A DNA stretch of 41,870 bases, from assembly GCA_022843855.1 (NCBI GenBank), contig JALHMV010000006.1:1-41870 (forward strand). Direction: 5' to 3'. The position numbers and the translations under genes are program-made. Below the pieces are notes generated by a model, which worked only from the letters and a program-made list of their open reading frames with translations, did not search any database and was not told the origin of the DNA. Each line of letters starts with the position of its first letter. Position 1 is the first letter of the stretch. Below are positions 30,112 to 38,124 of the stretch, in pieces. The DNA comes from Patescibacteria group bacterium (GTDB lineage: Bacteria; Patescibacteriota; UBA1384; 2-12-FULL-50-11).

Positions 30112-32516
30112 TAATGAGTTAAAACTTCCGCTGGTGACTGCGTCATTGTAACCGCTTGGCGACCGTATTTCGAGCGACTCGCCTGCTTAATCCAGGCGGC
30201 CATTTCACTTGACCCGGCGTTGGGGCTCTTGAGACCAGTCAGACTGAAAGGCTTAGTCGGCGCCAGATCTACCAGGAGCTTGACGTAGGCTTGGAAGCGA
30301 TCAAGATTGGTCAGATCCTCGCTGGTGACGCCCGGCAGTTCGTGGGAAAGAAACTCGGCATCCTCAGCCCCGATTCGATAGGAGATCAGCGTCCCGACAT
30401 TACCGATCACCGCGTCGCGAATCCGTTCAGTCAGCTGGGCAAAATACTGGTTAGTCACGTTCAAACCAAGACGATACTTCCGCGCTTCAGCAAGAATCGT
30501 CGCAAACGAGTCGGTTGTAAAGTTTTGAAACTCGTCGACATAAAGATAAAAGTCTTTGCGCTCTTCTTCGGGAATGTCGGCTCGGCTAAAGGCCGCGACT
30601 TGCAACTTCGAAACGAGGATGAGTCCGAGGAGATTGGAATTGATCTCACCGATCTTTCCTTTGGCTAAATTGACAAAAAGGATCTTGCCCTCGTCCATCG
30701 CCTGCCGGAAGTGAAACGAGGACTGTTTCTGCCCGATAATATTGCGCATCAAATCATTGGTCATAAAACGGCCAAACTTGGAGATAAAGTAGTTGTACAT
30801 CTCCGACTTGTGAAAGTCGGCGGTTTTAGCCAGCTGTTCTTGCCAAAAGGCTTTCACGACCGGGTCAGTCACCGTACTCACCGCTCGGGACCGAAACGCG
30901 TCGTCTGTAAAGAGACGCGGCAGATCGATAAGCGTTCCGCCGCCGGGTTGACTCATGACGGTGAGGGCGGCGTTGCGCGCCCAGTGCTCCCACTGCGGTC
31001 CGACGATGCCGGTACGATTGGGGTCAAACAGCTTATAGAAGATCTCAATTACTTCCTGGATCAGGAAATCCTTTTCTTCCGGTCGATTGTACTCCAAAAG
31101 ATTTAAGCCAAACGGTGCCGTCGTATCGGCCGCGTCGAAAAGAATCACGTCATGGGCTCGTTCGGTCGGGACCTTTTTGATAAGCTGCTCGATCGCGTCT
31201 CCCAGCGGATCAATAAAACACAATCCCTTACCGTTAAACATATCTTGCTCTATCATGCCTTCAAAAAGTGTTGTTTTACCGACACCAGTTTTACCGATCA
31301 TGAAAACGTGACGGCGACGATCGTCGTCTTTAAGGCGAACGAGTTTTTCGGTGCCGCGATACTTGGCCGCTCCGATGATAACCCCTTCTTCCGGCAAGTC
31401 GGCTGGCGGCGGTAACGTCCGCGCCATCTGCCACTTGACGCCCGGTGTTTCGATGAGCTTAGTCGGTAAGTGGTAGATACTGGATAACTCCTCGGCGTTC
31501 AGAATCATCTTCGGCGCGTTGCCGAATAATCGCAGCAAATAGTCGCGTCCGATACGTGTCGACGGTACCGATCGGTACTTAAAAGAGTTAAACTGCGGCG
31601 CGTGGAATTGCGAAAACGCGGCGATCAATATCTTTAACGTATTATCGGCCCGATCCTGACTGGCGCCAGTGGCAATAATGCGAATCATCGTCTCAAACCC
31701 AACCTTTGACCCCTTCTCCTGAAGCGCCTGAAGCATCTCCTCTTGCTGCCGGCTCAGATGTATCTTCTCTTTCTGGTCGGGATTGGTTTGCCCGCTCATG
31801 AGGAGGCCAACTGTTCGGCCGAGCGGACCGCGACTGACCAAGTGGGTGCGGTTATTCATTACATCTTGACTGGCGATATGCGTATGCTGGCGCCAACGTT
31901 CGTTCGTCGGCCGAATCAAGACCTGAACGCTGGCTGATTCGTGAGATTCTAGCTTCGTCAAGGCGTTGGTCAGACCAGACAACGGGTCGGATTCGAGGTA
32001 TTGATACGTTTTGATCGGCAGCACGAAGCTTTTGGCTTGTTCGATGACTGCCCCGGCCACCGCTTTCGATTCCTTGCGAAATACCTTCACTGGCTTGGTT
32101 ACTGTCAGCTCGGCCTGTGGGTAATAGCTGTGGAGCTGTCGTTCAACGATATTCTGGACTCGCTTCGGGCAGACAATGAAAAAATGAATGATCCCGTCAG
32201 CGGCGGTAATTTCAAACGAAACGTGCGCCGGGGTACTAAACAACCAGTCAACGAAGTTGCGCTGGTGGATAATCGTTGTTAGCGACGAGAAAAGCTGCTC
32301 CATCGGCGCGATCAATTCCTTAAAGTCCTTGGGAGTCTCTTGTTCGGCGGTCTTCACTGTTCGCGGCACCGCCACACTCATACACACCATCGTGTTAATA
32401 TCGGCCAACGTCTCCTGCCGTTGAGCCCGTGACAGAAAAAACATCAAACCAACGGGCACCCCCAACAGGACAGCGCCGACAATATAGATGAGCGTTCCGC
32501 CGAGCCACTCCATCAC
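30111..32516 (-). CDS. Membrane-anchored VirD4/HerA-like ATPase, paralogue 1
   Basis: An 801-residue relative of the following gene, with a membrane span at about 8-28 (YIVGAVLLGVPVGLMFFLS). Walker A is IGKTGVGKTTLFEG (about 404-417) and FYLYVDEFQNFTTDSFATILAEARKYRLGLNVTNQYFAQ is the motif II block. The region between span and motor (VSFEITAADGIIHFF and GFETMIRIIATGA) parallels the same region in its paralogue. It lacks the long disordered tail. It overlaps the 98-residue gene upstream by 4 nt and the paralogue downstream by 1 nt, so all three are one operon. A hetero-oligomeric motor made of both is a reasonable guess. Confidence 0.85.
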   Translation of the reverse strand: MMEWLGGTLIYIVGAVLLGVPVGLMFFLSRAQRQETLADINTMVCMSVAVPRTVKTAEQETPKDFKELIAPMEQLFSSLTTIIHQRNFVDWLFSTPAHVSFEITAADGIIHFFIVCPKRVQNIVERQLHSYYPQAELTVTKPVKVFRKESKAVAGAVIEQAKSFVLPIKTYQYLESDPLSGLTNALTKLESHESASVQVLIRPTNERWRQHTHIASQDVMNNRTHLVSRGPLGRTVGLLMSGQTNPDQKEKIHLSRQQEEMLQALQEKGSKVGFETMIRIIATGASQDRADNTLKILIAAFSQFHAPQFNSFKYRSVPSTRIGRDYLLRLFGNAPKMILNAEELSSIYHLPTKLIETPGVKWQMARTLPPPADLPEEGVIIGAAKYRGTEKLVRLKDDDRRRHVFMIGKTGVGKTTLFEGMIEQDMFNGKGLCFIDPLGDAIEQLIKKVPTERAHDVILFDAADTTAPFGLNLLEYNRPEEKDFLIQEVIEIFYKLFDPNRTGIVGPQWEHWARNAALTVMSQPGGGTLIDLPRLFTDDAFRSRAVSTVTDPVVKAFWQEQLAKTADFHKSEMYNYFISKFGRFMTNDLMRNIIGQKQSSFHFRQAMDEGKILFVNLAKGKIGEINSNLLGLILVSKLQVAAFSRADIPEEERKDFYLYVDEFQNFTTDSFATILAEARKYRLGLNVTNQYFAQLTERIRDAVIGNVGTLISYRIGAEDAEFLSHELPGVTSEDLTNLDRFQAYVKLLVDLAPTKPFSLTGLKSPNAGSSEMAAWIKQASRSKYGRQAVTMTQSPAEVLTH

Positions 32517-32809
32517 TGCTCCATCGAGCTAATTACTCGCTGCTCAAAATCAGAAAGACCATCGGGAGGTACATCGCGAGCTAAGTCCACGGGAGTAAAG
32601 GGTTGATCGCCCACAACGCTGCCTGTTTCACTAGGAGCGCTTGTCGGTTGCGACAACTGATGTTCCGGGGCGGGACCCAGCCCTCCCATATTATCTTTGT
32701 TGGGTACGATAGGGATCTCCTGAGTAGTTGGCAACGCGTCAACGTTCCGGCCTTCACCGGTTTCGGGCAGTCGGCCAAATTCTCCCTTCTCTCCCCTACC
32801 CCGTTCCAT
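32513..32809 (-). CDS. Small disordered protein heading the ATPase operon
   Basis: A 98-residue protein rich in Pro, Gly, Glu, Ser and Thr with no membrane span and little predicted structure except the last 20 residues (LSDFEQRVISSMEQ). It belongs to no family I recognise. The ATG lies 7 nt after a TATATT box (32817-32822), so a leaderless mRNA is likely, and its 3' end overlaps the first ATPase start by 4 nt. Position suggests an adaptor or substrate for the ATPase pair. Confidence 0.65.
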   Translation of the reverse strand: MERGRGEKGEFGRLPETGEGRNVDALPTTQEIPIVPNKDNMGGLGPAPEHQLSQPTSAPSETGSVVGDQPFTPVDLARDVPPDGLSDFEQRVISSMEQ

Positions 32810-32816
32810 TAGGTTT

Positions 32817-32822
32817 AATATA
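32817..32822 (-). promoter_or_regulatory. -10 box of the ATPase operon, leaderless
   Basis: Leftward TATATT in the 39-bp gap after tgt, 7 nt before the ATG at 32809. Confidence 0.5.
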
Positions 32823-32848
32823 CCAGGAAAAACGGAGAAGAAAGAACT

Positions 32849-33970
32849 TCACAGATAGGGGGCGAAGTCAGTGGTAAGAGTGCCTCGAGAAATCGACTCA
32901 CGCAGGCGCTCCATCAAGCGGAGCGTTACCGAGAGATTATGAAAACTGAGAGCTCGACCGGCCAAGGTTTCTCCAGTCGCGTACAGATGTCGCAGATATT
33001 CCCGAGTAAAAGTCTGGCAGATTCGACATCGACACTCCGGATCGAGCGGCGTGGCGTCGTGTTTAAACTGGGCGTTCATCAGATTGTGTTGCCGCAGATT
33101 AGTCGTCCAAAAAACACCGTGTCTCGCCAAACGCGTGGGCAAAACGCAGTCAAACATGTCGAAGCCCTGGGCCACCATCCGGACGATATCGTCCGGGTAA
33201 CCAACACCCATAAGATAGTGTGGTCGAGATGGATCAAGACTAGCTGCAACGTACTCAACGGCTTTATTGATTTTTTCTTTCCCTTCGGAAGCAATCGCTA
33301 CACCCCCAACGGCAATCCCGTCAAATGGCAAGTCTTGGATGTCTCGTAACGACTGTTGGCGTAAGTCTTCGAATAATCCGCCCTGAACGATGCCGAATAA
33401 GGCACGGCCGTCAGCGCCGTAGCTGTTCTTTTGCCAGTGTTCAATCGAACGTGTCGCCCACTCACGGGTTCGGATAACGGCAGACTCAACACGTTTTCGA
33501 CTCGCCTCAATCGGTGGACAGTCATCGAGCGGCATCACGATATCTGAGCCGAGCTTGTCCTGAATATCCAACACACTTTCTGGTGTAAACTCATGCTTTG
33601 AGCCATCGATGTGCGAATAAAAACGAACGCCGTCATTGGTCGTCTTGGCACTTTTCGCCCGGGTAGCGCCGAGCGAATACGCTTGATACCCACCAGAATC
33701 GGTCAGCACTGGGCCGCCCCACCGCGTCCACTGACTGTACCCTCCCCGCTTTGCAATCAATTCAGCTCCAGGGCGGAGATGAAGATGGTAGGTATTTCCA
33801 AGAATAATCTCTGCCCCGACTTCACTTAGCTCCCACGGAGCAAGCGTCTTAACAGCACCGGCAGTCGCCACCGGCATAAACACTGGTGTCTGAATCTGAC
33901 CGTGCGGTGTTTCGAGTACGCCGGTCCGTGCTTGTGAATTGGGGTCGGTACCGGTAACCCTAAACTTCAT
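32849..33970 (-). CDS. tgt: tRNA-guanine transglycosylase
   Basis: A 373-residue enzyme that swaps guanine-34 of certain tRNAs for a queuosine precursor. LTDSGGYQAYSLG carries the first active-site aspartate, DIVMPLDDCPP and GIVQGG bind the base, FDCVLPTRLARHG holds the nucleophilic aspartate, and the zinc site is CRCRICQTF with a later histidine (ALSFHN). A tyrosine replaces the usual phenylalanine in DSGGFQ. The frame extends 33 codons upstream, but homology starts with MKFRVTG; the ATG at 33970 overlaps the end of the histidine-phosphatase gene by 11 nt. No queuosine synthesis genes are nearby, so the base may be salvaged. Confidence 0.96.
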   Translation of the reverse strand: MKFRVTGTDPNSQARTGVLETPHGQIQTPVFMPVATAGAVKTLAPWELSEVGAEIILGNTYHLHLRPGAELIAKRGGYSQWTRWGGPVLTDSGGYQAYSLGATRAKSAKTTNDGVRFYSHIDGSKHEFTPESVLDIQDKLGSDIVMPLDDCPPIEASRKRVESAVIRTREWATRSIEHWQKNSYGADGRALFGIVQGGLFEDLRQQSLRDIQDLPFDGIAVGGVAIASEGKEKINKAVEYVAASLDPSRPHYLMGVGYPDDIVRMVAQGFDMFDCVLPTRLARHGVFWTTNLRQHNLMNAQFKHDATPLDPECRCRICQTFTREYLRHLYATGETLAGRALSFHNLSVTLRLMERLRESISRGTLTTDFAPYL

Positions 33971-34481
33971 TCCCAGCAACGATTTTTTGACACTCGGCCA
34001 AAACCGGTCCGGCAAAGACCAAGCGGTAACCCTGGCCCATCTCACACGGAAAGTCTTTTTCGTCCTCAAGAAGTTGGAACGCGTCTAAGCCACCGTGGAC
34101 GACGTCTTGATGAGAAACAAGCACCACCTGCTCACCGGCATGCTTTTGAACAAGTTCATTGAAAAATCGAGGGATTCGATGCTCGAGAGTTCGGTAATCG
34201 CTATTGGAGTAGATTTCGATTAATTCGTCGCGGGGGGTTACAGCCAGCTTCGGTTCGACCGCAGCCGCAATCAGCTCGGCGCTTTCCATTGTTCGATGCC
34301 GAGGGCTCGAGTAGATAGCCGTTGGGCCAAACTGAGCAATGTACTTCCCTACTTTTCGCAGTTGAGCACGACCTCGTTTTGACAGCCGGCGAAGATCGTC
34401 GGTTTGAGGGTCTGGTGAATACGCTCGATCAGTCTCGCCATGACGCATAAAGAAAAAGACAGTTTGTTGCGGTTGACTCAT
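33960..34481 (-). CDS. Histidine phosphatase superfamily protein
   Basis: A 173-residue phosphoglycerate-mutase-like phosphatase. The catalytic motif FFMRHGETD (His14) and the second histidine in VVLVSHQDVVHG are intact, and IYSSPRHRTMESAELIA is the substrate-loop motif. The acidic second motif expected around residues 85-90 reads DELIEIYSNSDYR. The substrate is unknown; phosphoglycerate mutase activity cannot be assumed from the fold. It overlaps tgt by 11 nt and is probably co-transcribed with it. A TAAAAT box lies about 9 nt before its ATG. Confidence 0.85.
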   Translation of the reverse strand: MSQPQQTVFFFMRHGETDRAYSPDPQTDDLRRLSKRGRAQLRKVGKYIAQFGPTAIYSSPRHRTMESAELIAAAVEPKLAVTPRDELIEIYSNSDYRTLEHRIPRFFNELVQKHAGEQVVLVSHQDVVHGGLDAFQLLEDEKDFPCEMGQGYRLVFAGPVLAECQKIVAGNEV

Positions 34482-34598
34482 GTATCTGTAATTTTACCGG
34501 AAAGCGAGCAACTATGACAGGAAAGCCTCCGACGATCCTACCTATTACTCGTCGATCAAGCTATACTGTAGCCGGCTCCGAAACAGGTACTTCAAAAC

Positions 34599-35561
34599 AT
34601 GAAAACCCCGCCTCCCACTGATCAGGCGATGCTCAACGAGCTCTACGAGCTCTTCGCGTCACCCGAGGGCGATACGCCCCGCTTCCGCTTCGGCTACTAC
34701 AACCTCAGATTGGCTCTCCAGTTTGTCCTTCTGATGAGCGCCACGTTCGGCCTGCTCATCTGGATCGGTAGCCCGTCGATCATTAGAACCAACACCGCAC
34801 CGGAGATCGGACCGCTGTTGGCAACGCTTGTCGTCGCACTGATTCTGCTCTGTTTTGCTGAGCACGCGCTGCACCGCAACCTCATGCACAACGGTCATCA
34901 GTTCGGGCGACTTTCGGGACCGACATGGCTGCTCTGGCTGCCAAACCAGGTTATCCGGCTCGTCAACCTCTGGTCAACGGCGATGCGAGAATCGCATCAC
35001 GAGACTCATCACCACTTGACATCGGTCAAGCTCGTGCGGCAAGGCGCGCCAGCGATCAACAACGGGATGCCGATCGATACGATTGCCAAAACGGCATCGG
35101 CGACGTTCCCTCGATCGGTACTCTTTATAGTCTCGATCATCACCGCACCAGTGGTTATCGCGATCCAGCTGATCTGGCCAACGCTGCCAATCATCTTGGC
35201 AAGCTGCCTCGCCATCACCTGGCAGGTCGGCTTGTACGAGAACGCCCACGCGCTCTTTCATCGGAGCGATGAATGGTGGCGACGAGCCTGTCGACAGCCA
35301 GTAATTGGCGGTTTGTTCTTGTGGATAAAAGGCATCCACTTCGTCCACCATATCCACCACGGGCGAAATCTGGCTGTCGCCGGATTTCTGCTCGTGCCGC
35401 TGGCTGATATGGTTCGAGGCAGTTACCGCTCGTTACCCGAAGTGATGCAGGCCTGGTTGAACAAGTCACAAGGCCCAGAGCTGAGTTCAATTCTTGAGAG
35501 AGCCATCGTCTCCCTCAGGCAAGAGCGGACCTGGTTCTGTCTACCGACCGCAACCCGCTAA
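34599..35561 (+). CDS. Histidine-box membrane enzyme, fatty acid hydroxylase/desaturase-like
   Basis: A 320-residue protein with at least four membrane spans (about 38-58, 72-87, 174-192, 196-212). Histidine clusters lie at the membrane edges: EHALHRNLMHNGH (89-100), ESHHETHHHL (133-139), ENAHALFH (217-221) and GIHFVHHIHHGR (247-254). HxxHH boxes of this type bind the di-iron centre of membrane fatty acid desaturases, hydroxylases and sterol desaturases. The substrate is unknown; a lipid or carotenoid is likely. It is the only rightward gene in this half. TATACT lies about 20 nt upstream of the predicted leader, and a strong terminator follows the stop. Confidence 0.72.
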   Translation: MKTPPPTDQAMLNELYELFASPEGDTPRFRFGYYNLRLALQFVLLMSATFGLLIWIGSPSIIRTNTAPEIGPLLATLVVALILLCFAEHALHRNLMHNGHQFGRLSGPTWLLWLPNQVIRLVNLWSTAMRESHHETHHHLTSVKLVRQGAPAINNGMPIDTIAKTASATFPRSVLFIVSIITAPVVIAIQLIWPTLPIILASCLAITWQVGLYENAHALFHRSDEWWRRACRQPVIGGLFLWIKGIHFVHHIHHGRNLAVAGFLLVPLADMVRGSYRSLPEVMQAWLNKSQGPELSSILERAIVSLRQERTWFCLPTATR

Positions 35562-35590
35562 GACACTATGACAATGGTGAGGCGGATCTC

Positions 35591-35615
35591 TCCCCACTTC
35601 GGTGGGGATTTTTTT
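35591..35615 (+). terminator. Terminator of the histidine-box enzyme gene
   Basis: TCCCCAC (35591-35597), UUCG-type loop, GTGGGGA (35602-35608), then seven T. Confidence 0.95.
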
Positions 35616-35642
35616 ACGATAGTGGCGGGCGACGTGTATACT
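35613..35642 (+). promoter_or_regulatory. Promoter of a long RNA unit
   Basis: -35 TTTACG (35613-35618), 18-nt spacer, -10 TATACT (35637-35642). The -35 begins within the preceding terminator's T-run. Confidence 0.55.
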
Positions 35643-35675
35643 GGAAGTAGTCCTTAAGGGGGCGAAGCAGGCCGG

Positions 35676-35957
35676 TCATATACCCGCCTGTTGGTTTGAG
35701 ATCGTGTTAGTTGAACGTGCTTGCGACAGGGTTCGAGATAGTGTGTGTCGATCGTCGTTCGGTTTGTGATTGTGTCCGTGATCGGTAACCGTGTCACAGC
35801 TTGTTGATCGTTGGTCAGTGTTGAGACCGTTGGTTAGGATCGTGTCCGGGTTCGGTTCGAGATAGTGTTCGCTGTCCGAGGTAGCGTCTGGGTCTGTGTC
35901 TGTGATAGAGCTAGTGATCGGGTTGTCGTCCGTCGTCCAATGGTTCGTTGATCGCAT
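35676..35957 (-). CDS. Low-complexity 93-codon frame, doubtful
   Basis: A leftward frame rich in Thr, Asp, Ser, Asn and His (for example ITSSITDTDPDATSDSEHY) with a plausible ribosome-binding site GAGGTG about 6 nt before the ATG at 35957. It has no hydrophobic core and no family resemblance. It coincides exactly with the G+T-rich part of the possible rightward RNA, so at most one explanation is likely to be right. Confidence 0.25.
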   Translation of the reverse strand: MRSTNHWTTDDNPITSSITDTDPDATSDSEHYLEPNPDTILTNGLNTDQRSTSCDTVTDHGHNHKPNDDRHTLSRTLSQARSTNTISNQQAGI

Positions 35958-36122
35958 AGTGCACCTCGCAACGGTACGTCACTTTTTACAGTTCGAGTTG
36001 TACCTTCGAGATCGTTGCTCGGTAGAACGTAGAGTCTACCGCCATCGGTACTGCTGTCTTTGCGGATAGCCCTGTAGGGCCTGTCGATCGCAGGCCGTAC
36101 TTGATCGATCTAGGTGCTTGTC

Positions 36123-36159
36123 AAGAAACCCCGACGCGCAAACGTTCGGGGTTTCTTTT
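36123..36159 (+). terminator. Terminator of the long RNA unit
   Basis: AAGAAACCCCGA (36123-36134) pairs with TCGGGGTTTCTT (36146-36157), ending in TTTT on the rightward strand only. Leftward there is no T-run, so it primarily ends rightward transcription. Confidence 0.8.
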
Positions 36160-36589
36160 ATCTCTTATTAGAATATTGACCACCCAGGAGCCTTATTAGA
36201 TTACTCAAGCTTTCCTCATTGGTTGCCGCGGGTCTGGCGGTTGTAATCAGCTCTCTCTGACGAATCAAATCCTTTAGTTTCTCGTGCACATCCCTGTCTG
36301 TTTTTGCTTTCTTCAATTCTCTTTCATACTGGGTTAGTAGTGCCTCGGCCTTTATCTGCCAATCCTGAACTGCCCTCAAACGCTCGTCCTCGATCACATT
36401 GAGCGCCTCAATCGCCTCTTGTTTAAACTTCTTTGAAAGGTAGAAGACGATTATTGCTCCGATGATTGCAAGGACACTGACGAGCACGCTTAATACGGAT
36501 ACGATAAACATTGGTGCGTTCCAAAATGAACTGGAATGCTGAATTAGCGTCGCAAGGTGTTCAGGAGTGATGGCTAACTGGCCTTCCAT
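36158..36589 (-). CDS. Single-span membrane protein with coiled coil
   Basis: A 143-residue protein: a short N-terminus, one long hydrophobic segment (about 29-52, VSVLSVLVSVLAIIGAIIVFYLS), then a charged helical region (KKFKQEAIEALNVIEDERLRAV onward) likely to form a coiled coil, and a polar tail. No family is recognised. An in-frame GTG lies 15 nt upstream, but it falls in the TATAAA box (36596-36601); the ATG at 36589 is 6 nt after that box, so a leaderless start is chosen. Lower GC than neighbours is apparent. It ends against the terminator of the long RNA unit. Confidence 0.65.
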   Translation of the reverse strand: MEGQLAITPEHLATLIQHSSSFWNAPMFIVSVLSVLVSVLAIIGAIIVFYLSKKFKQEAIEALNVIEDERLRAVQDWQIKAEALLTQYERELKKAKTDRDVHEKLKDLIRQRELITTARPAATNEESLSNLIRLLGGQYSNKR

Positions 36590-36595
36590 AGTAAA

Positions 36596-36601
36596 TTTAT
36601 A
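36596..36601 (-). promoter_or_regulatory. -10 box of the coiled-coil membrane protein, leaderless
   Basis: Leftward TATAAA, 6 nt before the ATG at 36589. Confidence 0.5.
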
Positions 36602-36619
36602 CACGAAAGATAGTTGGTG

Positions 36620-36853
36620 CTATAGATGCGAATTGGGCATAAACGAACGGTAGATAACCCCGTCGTCGCCGACCACGTCTTCAGTCGTCCACCCAACCTT
36701 CTTCGCCCACTCCCCTACTCTTTGGTTTCGATCGTCTTGCGACAGAGCGTACAGCGCTCGCTTTTCTTCCTCGGTCATCGCTCGACCAAAACTAGCCCTA
36801 TAAAGATCGTCAAAGCTATATCGACAGGCAGGGCTCCTCATTAAGTCGACCAT
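36620..36853 (-). CDS. Small hypothetical protein after the rplL terminator
   Basis: A 77-residue soluble protein with a compact, charged sequence (DDLYRASFGRAMTEEEKRALYAL, then QRVGEWAKKVGW and VIYRSFMPNSHL) that looks like a real folded domain but belongs to no family I can name. The first ATG (36853) lies only 4 nt after the U-run of the rplL terminator, so expression would rely on readthrough or on a start further in (ATG at 36841 or 36778). No ribosome-binding site is evident. Confidence 0.5.
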   Translation of the reverse strand: MVDLMRSPACRYSFDDLYRASFGRAMTEEEKRALYALSQDDRNQRVGEWAKKVGWTTEDVVGDDGVIYRSFMPNSHL

Positions 36854-36856
36854 AAC

Positions 36857-36883
36857 AAAAAAGAGCCGCGTGGGCTCTTTTTT
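36857..36883. terminator. Terminator of the rplJ-rplL operon
   Basis: GAGCC (36863-36867), loop GCGTG, GGCTC (36873-36877), flanked by six A and six T, so it can act in both directions; here it ends the leftward rplL transcript. Confidence 0.92.
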
Positions 36884-36904
36884 GTTTCCGGAATCGGAAA
36901 AATC

Positions 36905-37291
36905 TTACTTGAGTTCGACTGTCGCGCCGGCTTCTTCAAGCTTCTTCTTGGCGGCTTCGGCGTCGTCTTTCTTCATAACACCGAGGTCTTTTGGCGCGCC
37001 ATCAACGAGATCTTTGGCTTCTTTAAGGCCGAGGTCAGGCTTAATCTCACGAACTGCCTTAATAACAGCGATCTTCTGATCACCACCGCTCGCTAAGACA
37101 ACCGTGTACTCAGACTTCTCTTCGGCCTCGGCTGCACCAGCAGCAGCGCCGGCGGCAGGAGCGGCACCAGCGGCCATGACTGGCATAGCGCTGACACCAA
37201 ACTTCTCTTCAACCGCTTTGACTAACTCGGACAGTTCCATTACCGACAACTCGGCAATTTGATCGATCAATTTGTTTGTTTTATCTGACAT
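36905..37291 (-). CDS. rplL: 50S ribosomal protein L7/L12
   Basis: A 128-residue stalk protein. The N-terminal dimer domain is followed by a hinge rich in Ala and Gly (about 38-55), and the C-terminal factor-binding domain carries [29 protein letters not shown], the site that contacts elongation factors. It ends with AGATVELK. It lies 73 nt downstream of rplJ in the usual order. AAGGAA is present about 10 nt before the ATG. Confidence 0.97.
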   Translation of the reverse strand: MSDKTNKLIDQIAELSVMELSELVKAVEEKFGVSAMPVMAAGAAPAAGAAAGAAEAEEKSEYTVVLASGGDQKIAVIKAVREIKPDLGLKEAKDLVDGAPKDLGVMKKDDAEAAKKKLEEAGATVELK

Positions 37292-37364
37292 ATTATTCCT
37301 TTCCTTACTTTATTAGTTTTATTTCGAGCTTAGGCGAGAAAACGAGCGCAGCGAGTATCACTCA

Positions 37365-38015
37365 TTAATTCTCCTTCTCTTCTTCTTTATTTTCAGCCGA
37401 CTCCCCCGTCTCGCCTTGCGGCTCCTCAGCGGTCGTTTCGGTTTCGATATTTGTTGACTCTTCAGCTGGAGCTGACTCCTCGGCTTTAGCTTCTGTTGTT
37501 GCCGGCTGCGCGGTTTTAACTGCTTCAACCACAAAGGCAAACTTCTGGATCGGGTAGTTAAGCGAGTATGCAAGTGAACCGATTAAACCGTTCAAGCGAC
37601 CAACTAACTGCGCTTGCAGGGTTTCTTTGCTTGGCAGGGCTGAAAGAGTCTTTACCTGACTTGCGTCAAAGAATGTACCGTCGATCCAGCCGCCAATTAC
37701 TTCCAGCGCTTCGGTTTCCTTGCCAAACGTTACCAGCGACTTAGCAGCCTCAACTTCGTCCTGATAGCCGTAAGCAACCGCTAACGTTTTTTGCGGCAGA
37801 TCCATCTCGCGACCAAGGTTTTTCAACAACAAGGTCAAGAGGTTATTGCTAATCATCTTAATTGTGGCGCCCTGGTCGAACGCTTTCGTGCGAAGCTCGT
37901 CGTTGGCCTTCATGTGCAAACGGGTGTACGCAACAATCAGCGCGACGCGAGACTGACCGACTTCTTGCGTCAGCTTCTCAACTAATACTTCTTTCTGTGC
38001 TCGCAGTATTGGCAT
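37365..38015 (-). CDS. rplJ: 50S ribosomal protein L10 with acidic tail
   Basis: A 216-residue L10, the base of the L7/L12 stalk. The rRNA-binding part starts MPILRAQKEVLVEKLTQEV and includes TRLHMKANDELRTKAFDQGA. The last 50 residues are an Ala/Glu/Thr-rich acidic tail (ending ENKEEEKEN) not found in usual L10. The ATG at 38015 is chosen because AAGGAG lies 9 nt before it; the longer frame would translate the leader RNA. A typical L10 leader precedes it, so feedback control by the L10-L12 complex is expected. Confidence 0.95.
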   Translation of the reverse strand: MPILRAQKEVLVEKLTQEVGQSRVALIVAYTRLHMKANDELRTKAFDQGATIKMISNNLLTLLLKNLGREMDLPQKTLAVAYGYQDEVEAAKSLVTFGKETEALEVIGGWIDGTFFDASQVKTLSALPSKETLQAQLVGRLNGLIGSLAYSLNYPIQKFAFVVEAVKTAQPATTEAKAEESAPAEESTNIETETTAEEPQGETGESAENKEEEKEN

Positions 38016-38029
38016 AAATAAAATCTCCT

Positions 38030-38118
38030 TATACACGAAGCAAGGAGGCAATTGGGTGCGCCCTCGGTGAGAAATTAAGGCTTGGGGCGTATGCCCGGCC
38101 ACTCACTGTCTTCGTAGC
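38030..38118 (-). ncRNA. Ribosomal protein L10 leader
   Basis: Read leftward, CGAAGACAG then GTGAG-TGG near the 5' side and CTTAA-TTT-CTCAC-CGAGG on the 3' side reproduce the conserved elements of the bacterial L10 leader: the GTGAG/CTCAC stem with the flanking CGAAGACAG and CGAGG. It lies between the promoter and the rplJ ribosome-binding site, the expected place. Binding of L10 or L10-L12 to this RNA lowers translation of the operon in bacteria studied. Confidence 0.88.
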
Positions 38119-38124
38119 CAAGTA

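Larger units (their letters stand above)
35649..36159 (+). ncRNA. Candidate noncoding RNA of about 510 nt
   Basis: The region between the promoter at 35613-35642 and the terminator at 36123-36159 holds no convincing rightward gene. Its 5' end can form AGGC-C-GGT with ACC-C-GCCT (about 35668-35693). From 35695 to 35955 it is strikingly G+T-rich, with GGTTCGAGATAGTGT repeated at 35730-35744 and 35854-35868. The 3' part folds locally: GGTAGA with TCTACC (36023-36042) and GGCCTG with CAGGCC (36078-36096). Competing idea: a leftward 93-codon frame (35676-35957) rich in Thr, Asp, Ser and Asn with GAGGTG before its ATG. RNase P, tmRNA and SRP hallmarks were looked for and not found. Confidence 0.5.

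Noticed and set aside
30291-30668. Long antisense frames opposite the ATPase genes
   Set aside because: They are shadows of the strongly coding opposite strand and show no family pattern or start signal.
35730-35868. GGTTCGA motifs resembling a tRNA T-arm
   Set aside because: No flanking complementary 5-bp stems, anticodon arm or acceptor stem could be found; they belong to the G+T-rich repeat.
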